Below are positions 46,326-57,125 of a stretch of 64,000 bases of DNA, piece by piece. The DNA comes from Phanerodontia chrysosporium (lineage: Eukaryota; Basidiomycota; Agaricomycetes; Polyporales; Phanerochaetaceae), in contig MJGA01000007.1 in the NCBI GenBank assembly GCA_001910725.1, positions 372,001 to 436,000 of the forward strand, written 5' to 3'. Every line of letters starts with the position of its first letter. The first letter of the stretch is position 1. The notes under the pieces were generated by a model. The model saw nothing but the letters and a program-made list of their open reading frames with translations. It made no database searches and was not told the DNA's origin. Position numbers and translations under genes: made by a program.

Positions 46326-48256
46326 TCGTGCCACGTGGTTGCGCAAAAGACGCTTGACCGCAGCGAGAGGGTAGGCTCTCCGCGATATGCATTCCCGTGT
46401 ATACTTTGCAGGATAACATATGGGGCAGCGCGCACAATGTTACTCTATGATTCCGCCAGCTCAATAATCAGTGTTCTCGTACAAATCATCCAAGATCGCG
46501 AGCGCAGACTTGGTGTAGTCCTCCCATTCAATATCCGGGCGCAGCCTGTCCGCCGTCGTGACCTCAATCTGGTCTCCTGCCCACGGCCCGTGCATTATAT
46601 CGTACCCCACGTCCGCCAATTGAGGTTCGTCGTCGTCGTCGTCGCCAGACCAGCAGATCAGCCCGAGCAGGAGGTGCCCCAGGCCCGGCTCGCCGCGCTC
46701 CTCGTCTTCTTCTCCCCGTCTCCGGTTCCACCGCACGAGCGCGCGCCCACGCACGTACTGGCCCTTGCTGACGTTGCACAGCACCGCGGTGCGCTCGACG
46801 GCGCGGCGCCACATGCGCGGCGCGAGCGCGTCGAGGTGCGTGAGGAACGCGTCGAAGCGCCGGCGCTCGCCCGCGCTCATGCGCGCGTCCGCCGCGGCCT
46901 CGTCGAGGGAGATGAGGACGTTGTCCCAGCACCCGGGCTGGGCCATGGCCTCTTTGTTGTCGCTGCCGCAGTCCCCGGGCTGGGCCGTGGCCTCCTCCTC
47001 GTCGCTGTCCTCATCGTCGCTGTCCTCGTCGTCGCTGTCCTCGTCGTGGCTGCCGCAGTCCCCGGGCTCGGCCTTGGCCTCCTCCTCGACGCTGCCGCAG
47101 TCTCCGGGCTCGGCCGTGGCCTCCTCGGCGGCACTGCCCCAGGCCAAGAACACTGCCGTGCGCCGCGTGTACGTCCTCTTTGCGAAGGAGTAGAAGCCGC
47201 GGTGGTAGTCCGCGTCCGCCATCTGCTGGGTGGCGAGCGGGGCGACGGAGTCTGGGAGCGAGTCGGGGTCGTCGACGTAGTCCCCGATGCAGATGATACG
47301 GTGGCCCGCCCACGGAGAGACCTCCCGGTCGAGGAGCTGCCGCACCCTGAACGCGCCGGCGGCGGCGAGGGCGTCGTCGATGATGCAGAGGAAGATCGCG
47401 TCCAGCAGGCTGTCGATGCACTTGAAGATCTCGCGCAGGAGCTCGTGGGAAAGCGCGAGCAGCTTCGACGACTGCGCACGAGGCATACGCTGGGGAGTGT
47501 CTTTCTCGGTTATGGGCCTGGCATGATGGTCGGCAACGCACACAGCATGCTACCTCGAGACGTACCACACGTCTTCGGTCCATCCAACAAACGTGGTGGG
47601 CGACACCAACAGGAGGTCGAGCATCCCCCGACCTCTCGCGACCAGAGGAACTCTATGAGCTTCAGCCCTCGGAAGGGCATCGAATAGACCTCCCTGCCGT
47701 CTACGTCAAGTCTAGAAGGTGATGATGAATAAAATATACACTGGTGGCAGCAGCGTACGCACATTCTCCAATACTCTCCCATGGCTCGGATTCGCGAATG
47801 AGGATGGCGAGGTACAGCCTGTCGAGACCAGCTCCTTATGTACAGCCCCTGCCAGCTTCACACCATTTCCAAAGAGGACGCGATGACTCGACATGGGGAG
47901 CGAGAAGGCAGACCCCTGGCGGACATGATCTGCCCAGCCACGTTCCCGCTAGCATTCACGTCGTTTTACGTATCTGGCAGCGGTAGGGCGATCACTGTGA
48001 CGTCCGAGCAGCCCGCTGCGACCGAAGGCTCTCGAAGTCACGCCCCGGGGTCTTACAGCGTGTTCGTTCGTGATCGGCACTGTCGCTTTTGATCCGTCAC
48101 TTCGTGGCGCAAACGTGGCACAGACGCCCAGAGCGCAAGAACAAAAAGGGGAGGAAAAAAACAGTCATGACATTCGTGAACAGAAACAGCCTATGCTGAG
48201 AAATCAGAGACATAGCCAAGGCCGATATAAAATACCCCATAAATAGTACCCATTAG
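46326..48256. repeat. Segmental duplication unit B (F4 and its upstream DNA)
   Basis: This is the partner of 44585-46281. It is longer mainly because of a repeat expansion inside F4. Similarity extends through the 5' region of about 470 bp. Confidence 0.85.
46461..47782 (-). CDS. F-box-like protein F4, twin-WAGD family (repeat-expanded, one frame break)
   Basis: F4 is the tandem sister of F3. It reads MGEYWR, LDVDGREVYSMPFRGLKLIE, LLALSHELLREIFKCIDSLL, REVSPWAGHRIICIGDYVDD, ADARMSAGERRRFDAFLTHL, GPWAGDQIEVTTADRLRPD and IEWEDYTKSALAILDDLY. It differs from F3 by an insert of about 70 residues built from imperfect repeats of EEA.A.PGDCGS and an acidic DEDSDDEDSDDED run, at about 46930-47120. 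In exon 2 one base is missing near 47617 compared with F3 (GTCGGAGAGATG versus GTCGGGGGATG). So the gene is either damaged or mis-sequenced. Otherwise the exon plan is the same as in F3. Confidence 0.68.
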
Positions 48257-48354
48257 ATCCTCCATCGACCCGGCGCGGAAACTCTACGGTAAGAATGGCA
48301 TGCATAGTGTGTGTGCTCTTTTTTTTCGGAGAATAGTACAGTGCGGGAGCTCGC
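47783..48354. other. Upstream region of F4 / 3' side of ZIP gene
   Basis: Mostly the duplicated 5' DNA described for unit B. The last 100 bp holds the ZIP 3' end. Confidence 0.5.
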
Positions 48355-49715
48355 TCAAGCCCACTTGCCGAGCAGGGCCATGAGGCCGCAGCCGAGCATC
48401 ATGCACCCGACTGCGTACAGAAGCTTCCAGTTCGACGCGGTCATCATGTCCTTGTTGAACAGGAACTCGTGCGCAAGCAGCTGTCGGCGCGGGTCAGCTG
48501 ACATCCACGGCATACCCAGGAGGAAAAAAAACGCACCTCGACGAGACCGGTGTAGATGAGAATACCCGCGCTGAAGGCGTCGAGGATGCCGCTGACGATG
48601 CTGGCCGTCGTGCCGTCGGGGTTGTACGACGTACGTACGCCGAGGCCGACCGCGATGCCTACCGGGGTGGTGATGCCGTAGAGGAGCGCACCAATGATGG
48701 GGATGAACATGTACTTCTGGGGCAGGTCCATGTAGGCGAGACGGGAGCCGACACCGAGGCCCTCGAATGTCTCTGCAGAGAATGGGTCAGCACTGAACCG
48801 CCGGCGAACCTCCAAGGGGGGAGACACTCACGATGGAAGATGATGACGACGAAGAGGGTGTCAAAGTCGTCCGTGACGGCGAGCGTGAGGCCGATGAGGA
48901 CGCTGTGGAGGAGGACACCGAACTCGAGGATCGCGACGCCGATGACCTGGGTCGCGACCGAGTCGACGACGCTGCTCGGCTGCGTCGTGAGCAGCGCGAG
49001 CTCCGCGTCGCGCTCGCGCGCGTGCTTCTCCGGGAGGCCGTCCTTCCAGCTCGTGCTGTCCGCGGCGTCCGTGCCCTCGCTGAGCACCATGCGGTCGCGC
49101 GCGGCGTCCGCGTTCTCGGGGCCGTGCGCGGCGTGGCCGCCGGGCCGTGCCCGTGCGCGTCGTGCGAGATGCCGATCGAGGCGAGCTTCGCGGTGCCCCA
49201 GCGGAAGGCGACGAGCTCGACGATGAAGATCATGAAGATGCTGATCAGCGCGATCGCGAGGGCGTACGGCTGCGGACAGCGGGTCAGCGGCGGGTCAGCG
49301 CGGCAGAGCGGGCGGAAGCACGCACGTATTCCGACCAGCCCGGCCCAAGGCAGGGCGAGCCGAGCTCGTCCGTGGCGGGATCGAGCAGGTGGATGAAGGC
49401 GGTGGCGATCTGCATGCCTGGTCAGCGAACCTGCGCCAGGGCGACGGTCGTGCGGCTCCGACTTACGATGACGCCGCTACCAAAGTACTTGGCGAACTCG
49501 AAGACGCCCTTGGGGACGCGGGGCGCAAGCCAGCGCGTGCGGCGGGCGAGCACGGGGAAGAGGGCACCGAACATGGAGCCGAACATGACGATGAAGACGG
49601 CGCCGATGCGCAGGCCGGTGCTGCCGGTGTCGCCGCCGCCGGAGCCGCAGTTGACGTCGCCGTCGTCGTCGCGGGCGATGAGCGCCGCCATGTATTCGCG
49701 GCGGGAGAGGACCAT
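48355..49715 (-). CDS. ZIP family zinc transporter (Zrt1/Zrt2-like)
   Basis: This is a plasma-membrane or organellar importer of Zn2+ with eight expected helices. Helix I-III sequence appears as GLRIGAVFIVMFGSMFGALF, EFAKYFGSGVIIATAFIHLL (with the conserved His) and YPYALAIALISIFMIFIVEL. A His- and Asp-rich loop (HDAHGHG) follows. The signature helix IV-V reads GVLLHSVLIGLTLAV and, after an intron, ETFEGLGVGSRLA, with the metal-binding HSxxIG and HxxEGLG. The end is GCMMLGCGLMALLGKWA. Introns are short and in frame. One base is missing in the His-rich loop near 49138-49146, before HAAHGPENADAARD. The start MVLSRREYMAALIARDDDGD fits the family. Confidence 0.9.
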
Positions 49716-52700
49716 GTTGCTGCTAGCGGTGGGTGCGTTGCGGGTGTGTCAGGGGCCGCAGAGGCGCGATAGCGAGGTCGTGTGGGCAGGTGCGTGGGTG
49801 TGTCCGAGGGGATCAGCCTGCGAGCAGGCGCGTTATATAGCGGCGGGCAAATTTCATCAGGGGACCCGCTGAGTGGGAGCGGCGTGCCTGGCGCAGAAGC
49901 CCAGTGCGGCGCGAAGATTCGCCCTGCCAGATCGTCGGAAACGGCGGAGGCGTCCATGACTGCGACGGTACGCGTCCATGGCGGTCCGCCGTGGACCCCG
50001 CAACGATGCGGCCAAGGCTCCTGCCCCCCGCGGCCCGCACACAGCTCGCTGCTCCGCCGTGCCGTGCATGACACTGACAGACCGTGCGCACGCCGCAGAT
50101 CGCGCAGCGTGGGCTCGAGCGTGCGGGCTTCCCCCTGGCGCGCACAGCGGGACACGCCGCCCCTAAAGATAGCCTCGCACGAGCCCCCGTGCGGCAGAAC
50201 AGTGCGCGCACTATCTTGCAAATGGCGGTCGAGCGTGCAGCGTGGTCCGCGCTGTTTCGCGCACGGCCGTCCCGTGCCGCTCGTGTTCGACGAGGACCGC
50301 TACAGTCACGCGCTGGCGCCCGTCTCCTCGGGCTCCCCACGCCCCCCTCCTGTGCTCTCGCCGCCCGCACGCGCCGCCGTGGCCTCGCCGCTGCGACGAT
50401 GCCCCGATCTGGAGCATGCGCCGCACGGTGTGCCACCACGGGAGGGCGGCGGCGGAGCACAAGCGCCGCACGCCACTGTGGCGAGCCCCGTGGCGGAGGC
50501 AAACGTCCGTCAGAAAACTGCACAACCGCACAAGTCAGTGCCTTGGAGAGTGGCGAGTGGAACATCCATTCACCTGCGTCCGCTTGCATCGCTGGCAGGC
50601 TGCCGCAGGAGGACTGAGTGCCCAGCCGGCATCACTGACCTATCAGAAGAAGAAAAAATCGTCATCGCAGCCAGCATCATTACACCGGGGAATGCTCGGC
50701 ACGGGCCCTGCCCGACCTCGCATCGCATCGTGCAGGCGCCCCCTCGAGTCTGCCCTGGCACCGCGAGCGCATCCTGCAGCGGCGGGAGAAAGACGCGGAG
50801 CAAGTTGGAGTTTTTTTGCCTGGGACGTGGATCCTCGTCCGGGCGCTAGGAGCGCGGATCAGATGCGCTGCAACGCGGCGCTTGTGTGCGCCGGCGGCAC
50901 CGCTTGGGTTCCTCCGCCCGGTGCTTGCTGGGGCCCGAGGCGCCCAATATACCGGCTAGTGTAACATGTGCAAGGAATTCGTCCTCGATTTGCAAACCGT
51001 GTTATACAGACCACCACACGGTGTACCGCCACCTGCGACATGCCGGCGCGCATGGGCTTCCGAGGCCCATGACAGGTCGTCCTGCGAATTCGCTGCGCCG
51101 CCCACAGTTTTCATACAGGGGATGTCAGCAATTCAAGCAATATACGGCATGGTGCCTGCGACGCGGCGGCCGTGCTTCACAGCAGCGATGTACGATAAGC
51201 ACGGGTGCTGAGCGTTAGGCAGCGTGCAGTCCCACGCCCTGCCAGCTGGGGCACCGCGGCCTTACGAGTGACGCAAGACGGAACCGTGGAGGCACAAAGC
51301 CTCAAGCTCAAGGCCGGAGTGTGGGTGCGAGATGCCGCGGGTTTGTCCGTGTGGCGCAGGCCGCTGGCGTCCGAGGCGGTGGACACGGGTGGGACCTGGC
51401 ACCAGGCCTTGCGTGCCGAGAGGGCTGCGTCGAAGGGCGAGCTGCCGTAAGGGCTACTCTGTGTGACAGATGGGCCTCGCTGACATTGTACGCGCGGCTT
51501 GGATGCGGAACTGATGGGATGTCAGGTCAGGTACGCTCCCAATGGAGATGTCTTGATATAGTGTATTCGGTGCCACCGGGTGTATCTGCTCCCTTCGCTG
51601 TCGTGAAGACATCCTTCCCTTGTCCCAGGAGGGCTCGAGCCTGCACTTGCGCCCTACGATCGACAACTGAGCGTGCGGACTGAAGAACGAAGCTCTGTAC
51701 CTCCGGAAGAGTGCGCACCTTCTGTGTCTCGCCTTGAAAGATGCATGTGACACCGAGCATGCGCTAATACGTGGCAAAGTCCTCTTCCGCTGCGCCTTCA
51801 TAGGCCGGGCGGTGCTCTTTAGGCACTGTTGAACAACTTCTCTAGATGCCGCTCTGCCGAATGCAAGAGTTTCGGTTCCGTAACTGGAAGATGGTGCACG
51901 CATCTTTGTTGATATCAGGTGAAGTAGAATGCCACGGTTTGTAGCCTAAAGCCGTGCAGTAGGTGCGCCGCGGGAAGACTCGGAGTGGTTACTGCTCCGA
52001 GGTCCCTGGCCCACTGCCGTCAGGGGTCCCATTCGCAGAGGTTCTATCCTGCATCTGAGCGAAAGGCTAATTCTTCTAGTCATGTGGTCGACATATTGGT
52101 AAAGGAACGTGATGAAGACTCAAGAGAGAGTAGGAACTCACGTGACGGACGAGTTCAAACAGGTGACAACGTGGCAGATTTGTATCTTCGAGTTGACTTT
52201 CAATCGTACAAGTTTGCGTGTCCCCGGAACATGATCACTGGTCATGTACCATTGCGCATATATGAGAGGTTATGACTTGTGTTAAGATCCTTAGTCCCCT
52301 CTGCGGTTCTAGTTCGTGCTGGTTTCCCAACTATTGCATCAGCTCTGACCTCTGCGCTCTATGACGAGCTACTTCCCTGCAAGCTACGTTTCAGCTCCTC
52401 TCTATCGCTTATTCGAAGTAAGCTACGAGTGTACGTCTTGATCGTGAAGGACTTCAGTTCGGAGAGCTATGGAACACCGTGAGAGATGACTGCCTTATCG
52501 GGATGACGCCACAACGCTGATTAGATAGTAGCCCCGCGCGATCTGACCTCGCGACGTCCTCCACCCTCGCCTCGTCCTCGCCCGCCACGTGCACCGAGCC
52601 CAAGCCTTCGCCATTCGCAGGAGGACGCCTCGCTTGTCTGATCCGCTGCGGTTGAACAGCTCAAGAACGCCGCACCTCGTGTCGGTTGCGACCGGCAGCG

Positions 52701-52778
52701 CGCCTTGGATACGCCAGTTCGCTTCGAAGACATCATAAAGGGTCGCTTCGTCTCCGGCGGGGGCCTGTTCTCGACTCT
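49716..52778. other. GC-rich, gene-poor 3-kb stretch
   Basis: The part 49750-51450 is very GC-rich and open in several frames on both strands at once, which is what stop-poor composition gives. None of these frames looks like a protein: they are Arg/Pro/Ser/Ala-rich with no domains. From about 51450 composition returns to average and no gene is seen. It holds the ZIP promoter and the 5' region of the Sec14-RhoGAP gene. Confidence 0.55.
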
Positions 52779-55378
52779 ATGCCTCCCAACACCTTCAATT
52801 TTAAGCAGCGCCTCGCCGCGCTGGCCTCCGCGCACGGCCCCACCTCCCACGCGCCGACGATGCGGCCAGCTCACCCACCTCGTCGCGCCGGCCGCTCTTC
52901 ACCCCTATCCCACGCCGGCGAAACACGTACGATGGGCACACCGCAGGCCCCTCCGAGGACAAGCTGCAGGAGATCCTGGGCAGGGTGATCTTCCAGGCCG
53001 GGGTGGACTACGAGTCAGTCGTTCCTTGCTTGGATCCCGTTGCGCTTGACGAACCACGCTAGGTACGCAGAACACGACCAATGTATGTACCGCTGCCTGT
53101 CTACCATCGCGTCCAGGTCTGAGCAGGCGTGTGTTTGAAGTGTGGTCATGAGCGCGTGTGCTCTCCCGGACCCCAAGGAAGTGGATTACGATCTGCTATT
53201 GAGGTGCGGTCTGAGCAGCGTCGGCAATGCGGGTGCACTAATCCGCCGTTTCAGCCGCATTCTGGCCTATCTGGATCTCTACGGTGAGGTCGAGCGTACA
53301 ATCCGCGGTGCGCAGCCGAGCTCATGCGGGTGTCTATGGCAGTGGAGTCGGACTACACCGTCGTCTTCTTCGCAGCGGGGGGACGCCACAGGCCAGGATG
53401 GGATTGGGTCTGGAAGGCGTACAGGAGCTTGAGCCGAAAGTACCGGAAGAACCTGAAGCGCCTGGTAAGTCCCTTTGATCGCACAAAGGGCATTGTTCAA
53501 TGGCTTGTGGCAACACATGGCAGCAGGCCGCATTGCTAAACGTGGCTTTCGCCTTCACCTTCATGCACACATATTCGGCGGTTCAAGCATCTCTAACCCT
53601 ATCCATTCCTTCTACAGTTGATTGTTCATTCCAACTTCTTTACTAAGAGTCTGTGTCGCTATGCCTCCGCGGAGAAGGCCATTCATACTGATTAAAACAC
53701 GAACAGTGTTGTTCTCGCTAGCGGGAGCGATCATCAGGTGCGCCACTTGTTCAACTTGCCTGGATGAGTCGCTCAATACACGCTGTCCTGTGCTTATATA
53801 GTCCCAAATTCTACCGCAAGATATCGTACATCGACACCCTCAGCGAGCTCGCATACCAAGTCCCCATCACCCAGATCGACATCCCACCAGCTGTCTATCA
53901 GTGCGTCGCGTCGTCAGGCCTTACATGTACTTCATCTGACACGCGTTCAGGGAGAATATGAAGTACGAGCAGCAAATACAGATGCCTGTGCCGCAGAGGG
54001 CGGATCTGTTCGGCGTGCCACTGGACGAAATAATGGGTTTCGAGGGCGAGAAGGGTGGCATACCGAGAGTGGTGCGGGATTGCATAGAGTACCTTCGGGA
54101 GACTGGTGTGCTGTCTTTCTCCTGTCTCTAGTTCCGCGACTGACCCGTCTACGCAGGTCTCCAAGACGAAGGCCTCTTCAGGCGGTCACCAAGCTCAGCT
54201 ATGCTCAAGCAGGTTCAGCAAGCATACGACCGAGGTACGTTGATGCTTACCACACACCCTATGAAGCTACTAACGGCTCTTAGGGCACGTCGTGTCTTTG
54301 AGCCACTACAACGATCCCCACCTTGCCGCGGTATTACTCAAGAAGTACCTACGCGACCTACCCGACCCCATCTTTCCCGAGAACCTATACCCCGCCATCA
54401 CACAATGTCCAAAGCCGTCTGCCGACCCAACGGACATGACGGCGGTCATTTACGTGCGGGAGGTTCTTCTACCCCAGTTGCCTCCGTGTGCCCATATCCT
54501 CCTGAACCACGTGATTCGTGAGTGGCTTCTCTCGCGTAACTCGTGAACTCCACTCACGGCTTGGATAGAACTGCTGCACGAAGTCTCGTTACGCGCCGAG
54601 CATAATCGAATGAACGCGTTCAACCTGGCGCTCGTCATCACGCCTAACCTCGTGAAAGGCAAGAACCCGATGCAGGACATCGCGCTCTGCCAGATCCCGA
54701 ACGGCCAGTCGATGGGCGTCCCGAATCGCGCATTCACGGCGCCGGAAGGGAAGACGACGCTGGGACAGGTCATTCAGCTCTGCATCCAGCGGTACTACGA
54801 GATCTTTGACGACGTGCCGGACCGCACGGAGGCGCTGCCCGCGGGCGAGCAGGACGCGCAGGAGCTCGTGTTCGACGGCACGCGCGGCGGCGCCGTCTTC
54901 TCGCCCGGCCTCCAGTCGCCGCAGTCGTATCGCCGCGACAGCATGATCGACGACGACGAGGACATCGACGACGCGATGCTCGTCATGCCGCTCGGCCCCA
55001 GCGCAGGGGCGCGCGCGCCGCAGCAGCAGCAGTCGCGACACGCAGCCGGCGCAGCGCAGCCCGCGTCGCCGCCGTCCGCGTGGCAGCCCGCGAGCCAGGC
55101 GATGCCGTACAGCACGTACAAGCCGCGCGCGCGCAAGCAGCCGCCGCCGCCCCGAGCCTGCACACCGCGGCGTCCGCGACGGTCGGGCGTGCGGCGCGCT
55201 CGATGATCAGTATCGAGAAGGCCGGCTCCGGCTCGGCTCGCGCATGGGCTCGATCTCCGTCGGGCGCGGCACGACGAAGAAGGGGAGCGGTTCGGGCGTC
55301 GCAGCGATGGGCATTACCGCGAGCGGCTTCTTCACGCCCCCGCCGGGTGCGCCGCCCCTCCCGGAGAGGAGACAGTAG
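52779..55378 (+). CDS. Sec14-domain RhoGAP (Cdc42GAP-like)
   Basis: This is a GTPase-activating protein for Rho/Cdc42 with an N-terminal lipid-binding domain. After MPPNTFNFKQRLAALASAHG come the CRAL-TRIO/BCH parts: SACALPDPKEVDYDLLL, VESDYTVVFFAAGGRH, WVWKAYRSLSRKYRKNLKRL, LIVHSNFFTK and YIDTLSELAYQVPITQIDIP. The RhoGAP domain is GGIPRVVRDCIEYLRETGLQ, DEGLFRRSPSSAMLKQV with the arginine finger, LKKYLRDLPDPIFPENLY, LLHEVSLRAEHNRMNAFNLA and LVITPNLV. A Gln/Ala/Pro-rich tail ends in PPPGAPPLPERRQ. It has about ten introns. One-base deletions are apparent near 52855 (before ADDAASSPTSSRRP), near 55150 and near 55240. The domain order matches known fungal Cdc42GAP homologs. Confidence 0.85.
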
Positions 55379-55731
55379 AAGGCGGGAGTGGGATGGTGGA
55401 TCCTGGATGGGACAGTGCTCGTGCTTGGTTATCCTATTTATTTATCGTACTGTGCTGCAGAATGCATCTAAGTTTCTCTTATGTCCATCATCAAGTGGTG
55501 AACGTGCGCTTTTGATGTTGGGACAGTGGGTGTGCCATGATATGTACAATGACTTGATTTCGGTTCTAGCCCTGAATGAAGACAAGGAGTTCGCGAGAAG
55601 GACGGGCGGTCGCTCGCGAAGTTATTCTGCTCCATCGCGATAAAGTACCGGTTAATTCTTCGAAGTTCAAGCAAATCGAGCTGATCAATTTGTGCACTGG
55701 TATATACGAGGGTGTCTTTCGCGAAGACGGC
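55379..55731. other. Convergent intergenic region
   Basis: About 350 bp between the RhoGAP and aspartic-protease 3' ends. No gene was recognised. Confidence 0.5.
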
Positions 55732-57125
55732 CTACTTCAGCGTGGCAAACCCGACGCGGCTCTTGCCCATGTCAAACACAGTATACACCGTCTGCAAGAA
55801 CGTCGTGCCCACAGCCCAGAAAGACAGCCGCTCCGAGCCCACGACGGCGCCGACGCACATGCCGTCCTCGCCGGGGGCGCGCCCGACGCTGAAGCTGGCG
55901 GCCGGGAGCGTGTACGAGCGCGCGCCGAAGAGGAGGCCGAGTGCGGGCGCGTGTGCACACGAGAACACATACAGCTGGTCGCCCGCGGGCGTCCGCAGCG
56001 GCCGGCTCCCCGGCACCGCGGCGTACAGGTCGTGCGCGGCGCCCGCGGGCGCGAGCAGCAGCGGCGTGCTGGTGTCGAGCATGCATGCGCTGCCGCCGAC
56101 GGTGAGGGTGCCGTTGACGGACACACCGTCGAGGCGGACGTTCCAGAACGACTGCATGCGGCGATCAACACCCGTTGGTTTTGACGAGGTGGGCACGCAC
56201 CTCGGTCTCTACGGGCACGTATGTCACTCCACCCGTGTACAGCGCGCTGTTTGCCCCGCCGAGCGTCAGTTCCGCACCGTCTTCTGCGAACTTGAACGCG
56301 AAGACGGGCGACGAGATTTGGTGTTGGTCGACGAGGGACTGCACGAGCGGCGGTGCATTTAGCCGCGATACGGACGGGAAGGCCAAGCCCAGCACGCCGT
56401 CGGCCGGGAGCAGCGCCGTGGAGAAGTCGGGCGTGTACGAGCTCGCGACAGCCAGCGTCTGGTTCTGTGCCTGCATATATGCGGCTCGAAAAACGGGTCT
56501 GCGGCACGAGACTGGAAGAACACACCTCAAGACCTGCAACGCCCATCGTGTCGTCGTATATGCGGCCCGTCATGCTACCGTCTGGACCCGTCCACTTGAA
56601 CGCCTCGCGGCGATCGACAGCGCTCTTGCTCGAGACAGGGTTATATTTCGTTCGGCCCTGGCACGTGTCGCACTTCACCCTGGGAGGACGACGTCGCCGA
56701 AGCTGGTGTCGAAATTGACAGTGAACGTCTGCGTCGGGGAGCCGAGGTGACGAGCCCCTGCCAGAGAGACCCGTCGTCCTCGCTTGCGAGCTCCTCCGAT
56801 GCGTATCCGCGCCCTTCAAGGATTGACCGACGGTCAAATGATGGGCTGAATGGCGGATTGGATCCTGTGTTCTGGTTGTAGGCGTAGATGCCGCTCGCGT
56901 ACTTGCTGCAGAAAGGCGTCAACCTTGAAGATGCAACAGAACCCAAAGGAATACGCACAGCACCAATGTATTGACTCTGTCCTGCAGATTGGATATATTC
57001 GCAGTAGTGCTGGAGGGCGTGCTTCGTCGCACCATCTGGATCGCAACCGTCCGCTTGTCAAAGGCTGTGGGGGATGCAGCAGAAAGGGCATAGAGCGCAG
57101 AGGCGACGACGCCGATGGTCAACAT
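55732..57125 (-). CDS. Pepsin-family (A1) protein with altered active sites, probable pseudoprotease
   Basis: This is a secreted pepsin-fold protein. It starts MLTIGVVASALYALSAASPT, a signal peptide, then a propeptide with YASGIYAYNQNTG. The N-lobe motif, normally DTGSSD, is FDTSFGD. The flap, normally Y(G)xG, is FKWTGPDGSMTG without the Tyr. The C-lobe motif, normally DTGT, is LDTSTPLLL. Other fold elements are preserved: TLTVGGSACM, PADGVLGLAFPSVS, FAFKFAEDGAELTLGG and the end FLQTVYTVFDMGKSRVGFAT. Introns split the gene after the propeptide, after AGLE and after VETE. Two missing bases are likely, near 56745 (before GSPTQTFTVNFDTS) and near 56690 (before VKCDTCQG). Both Asp remain, but two Gly and the flap Tyr are lost, so proteolysis is doubtful. 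Confidence 0.82.

Noticed and set aside
46335..47687. A 450-codon open frame on the plus strand opposite F4 (and a 365-codon one at 44644-45741 opposite F3)
   Set aside because: Both are antisense shadows of GC-rich coding exons. Their sequence is Val/Arg/Ala-rich with no domain, and the minus strand carries the conserved motifs.
49782..50849. A 355-codon plus-strand open frame in the GC-rich gap
   Set aside because: Composition is Arg/Pro/Ser/Ala-rich, overlapping frames on both strands are equally open, and no motif or splice structure is seen.
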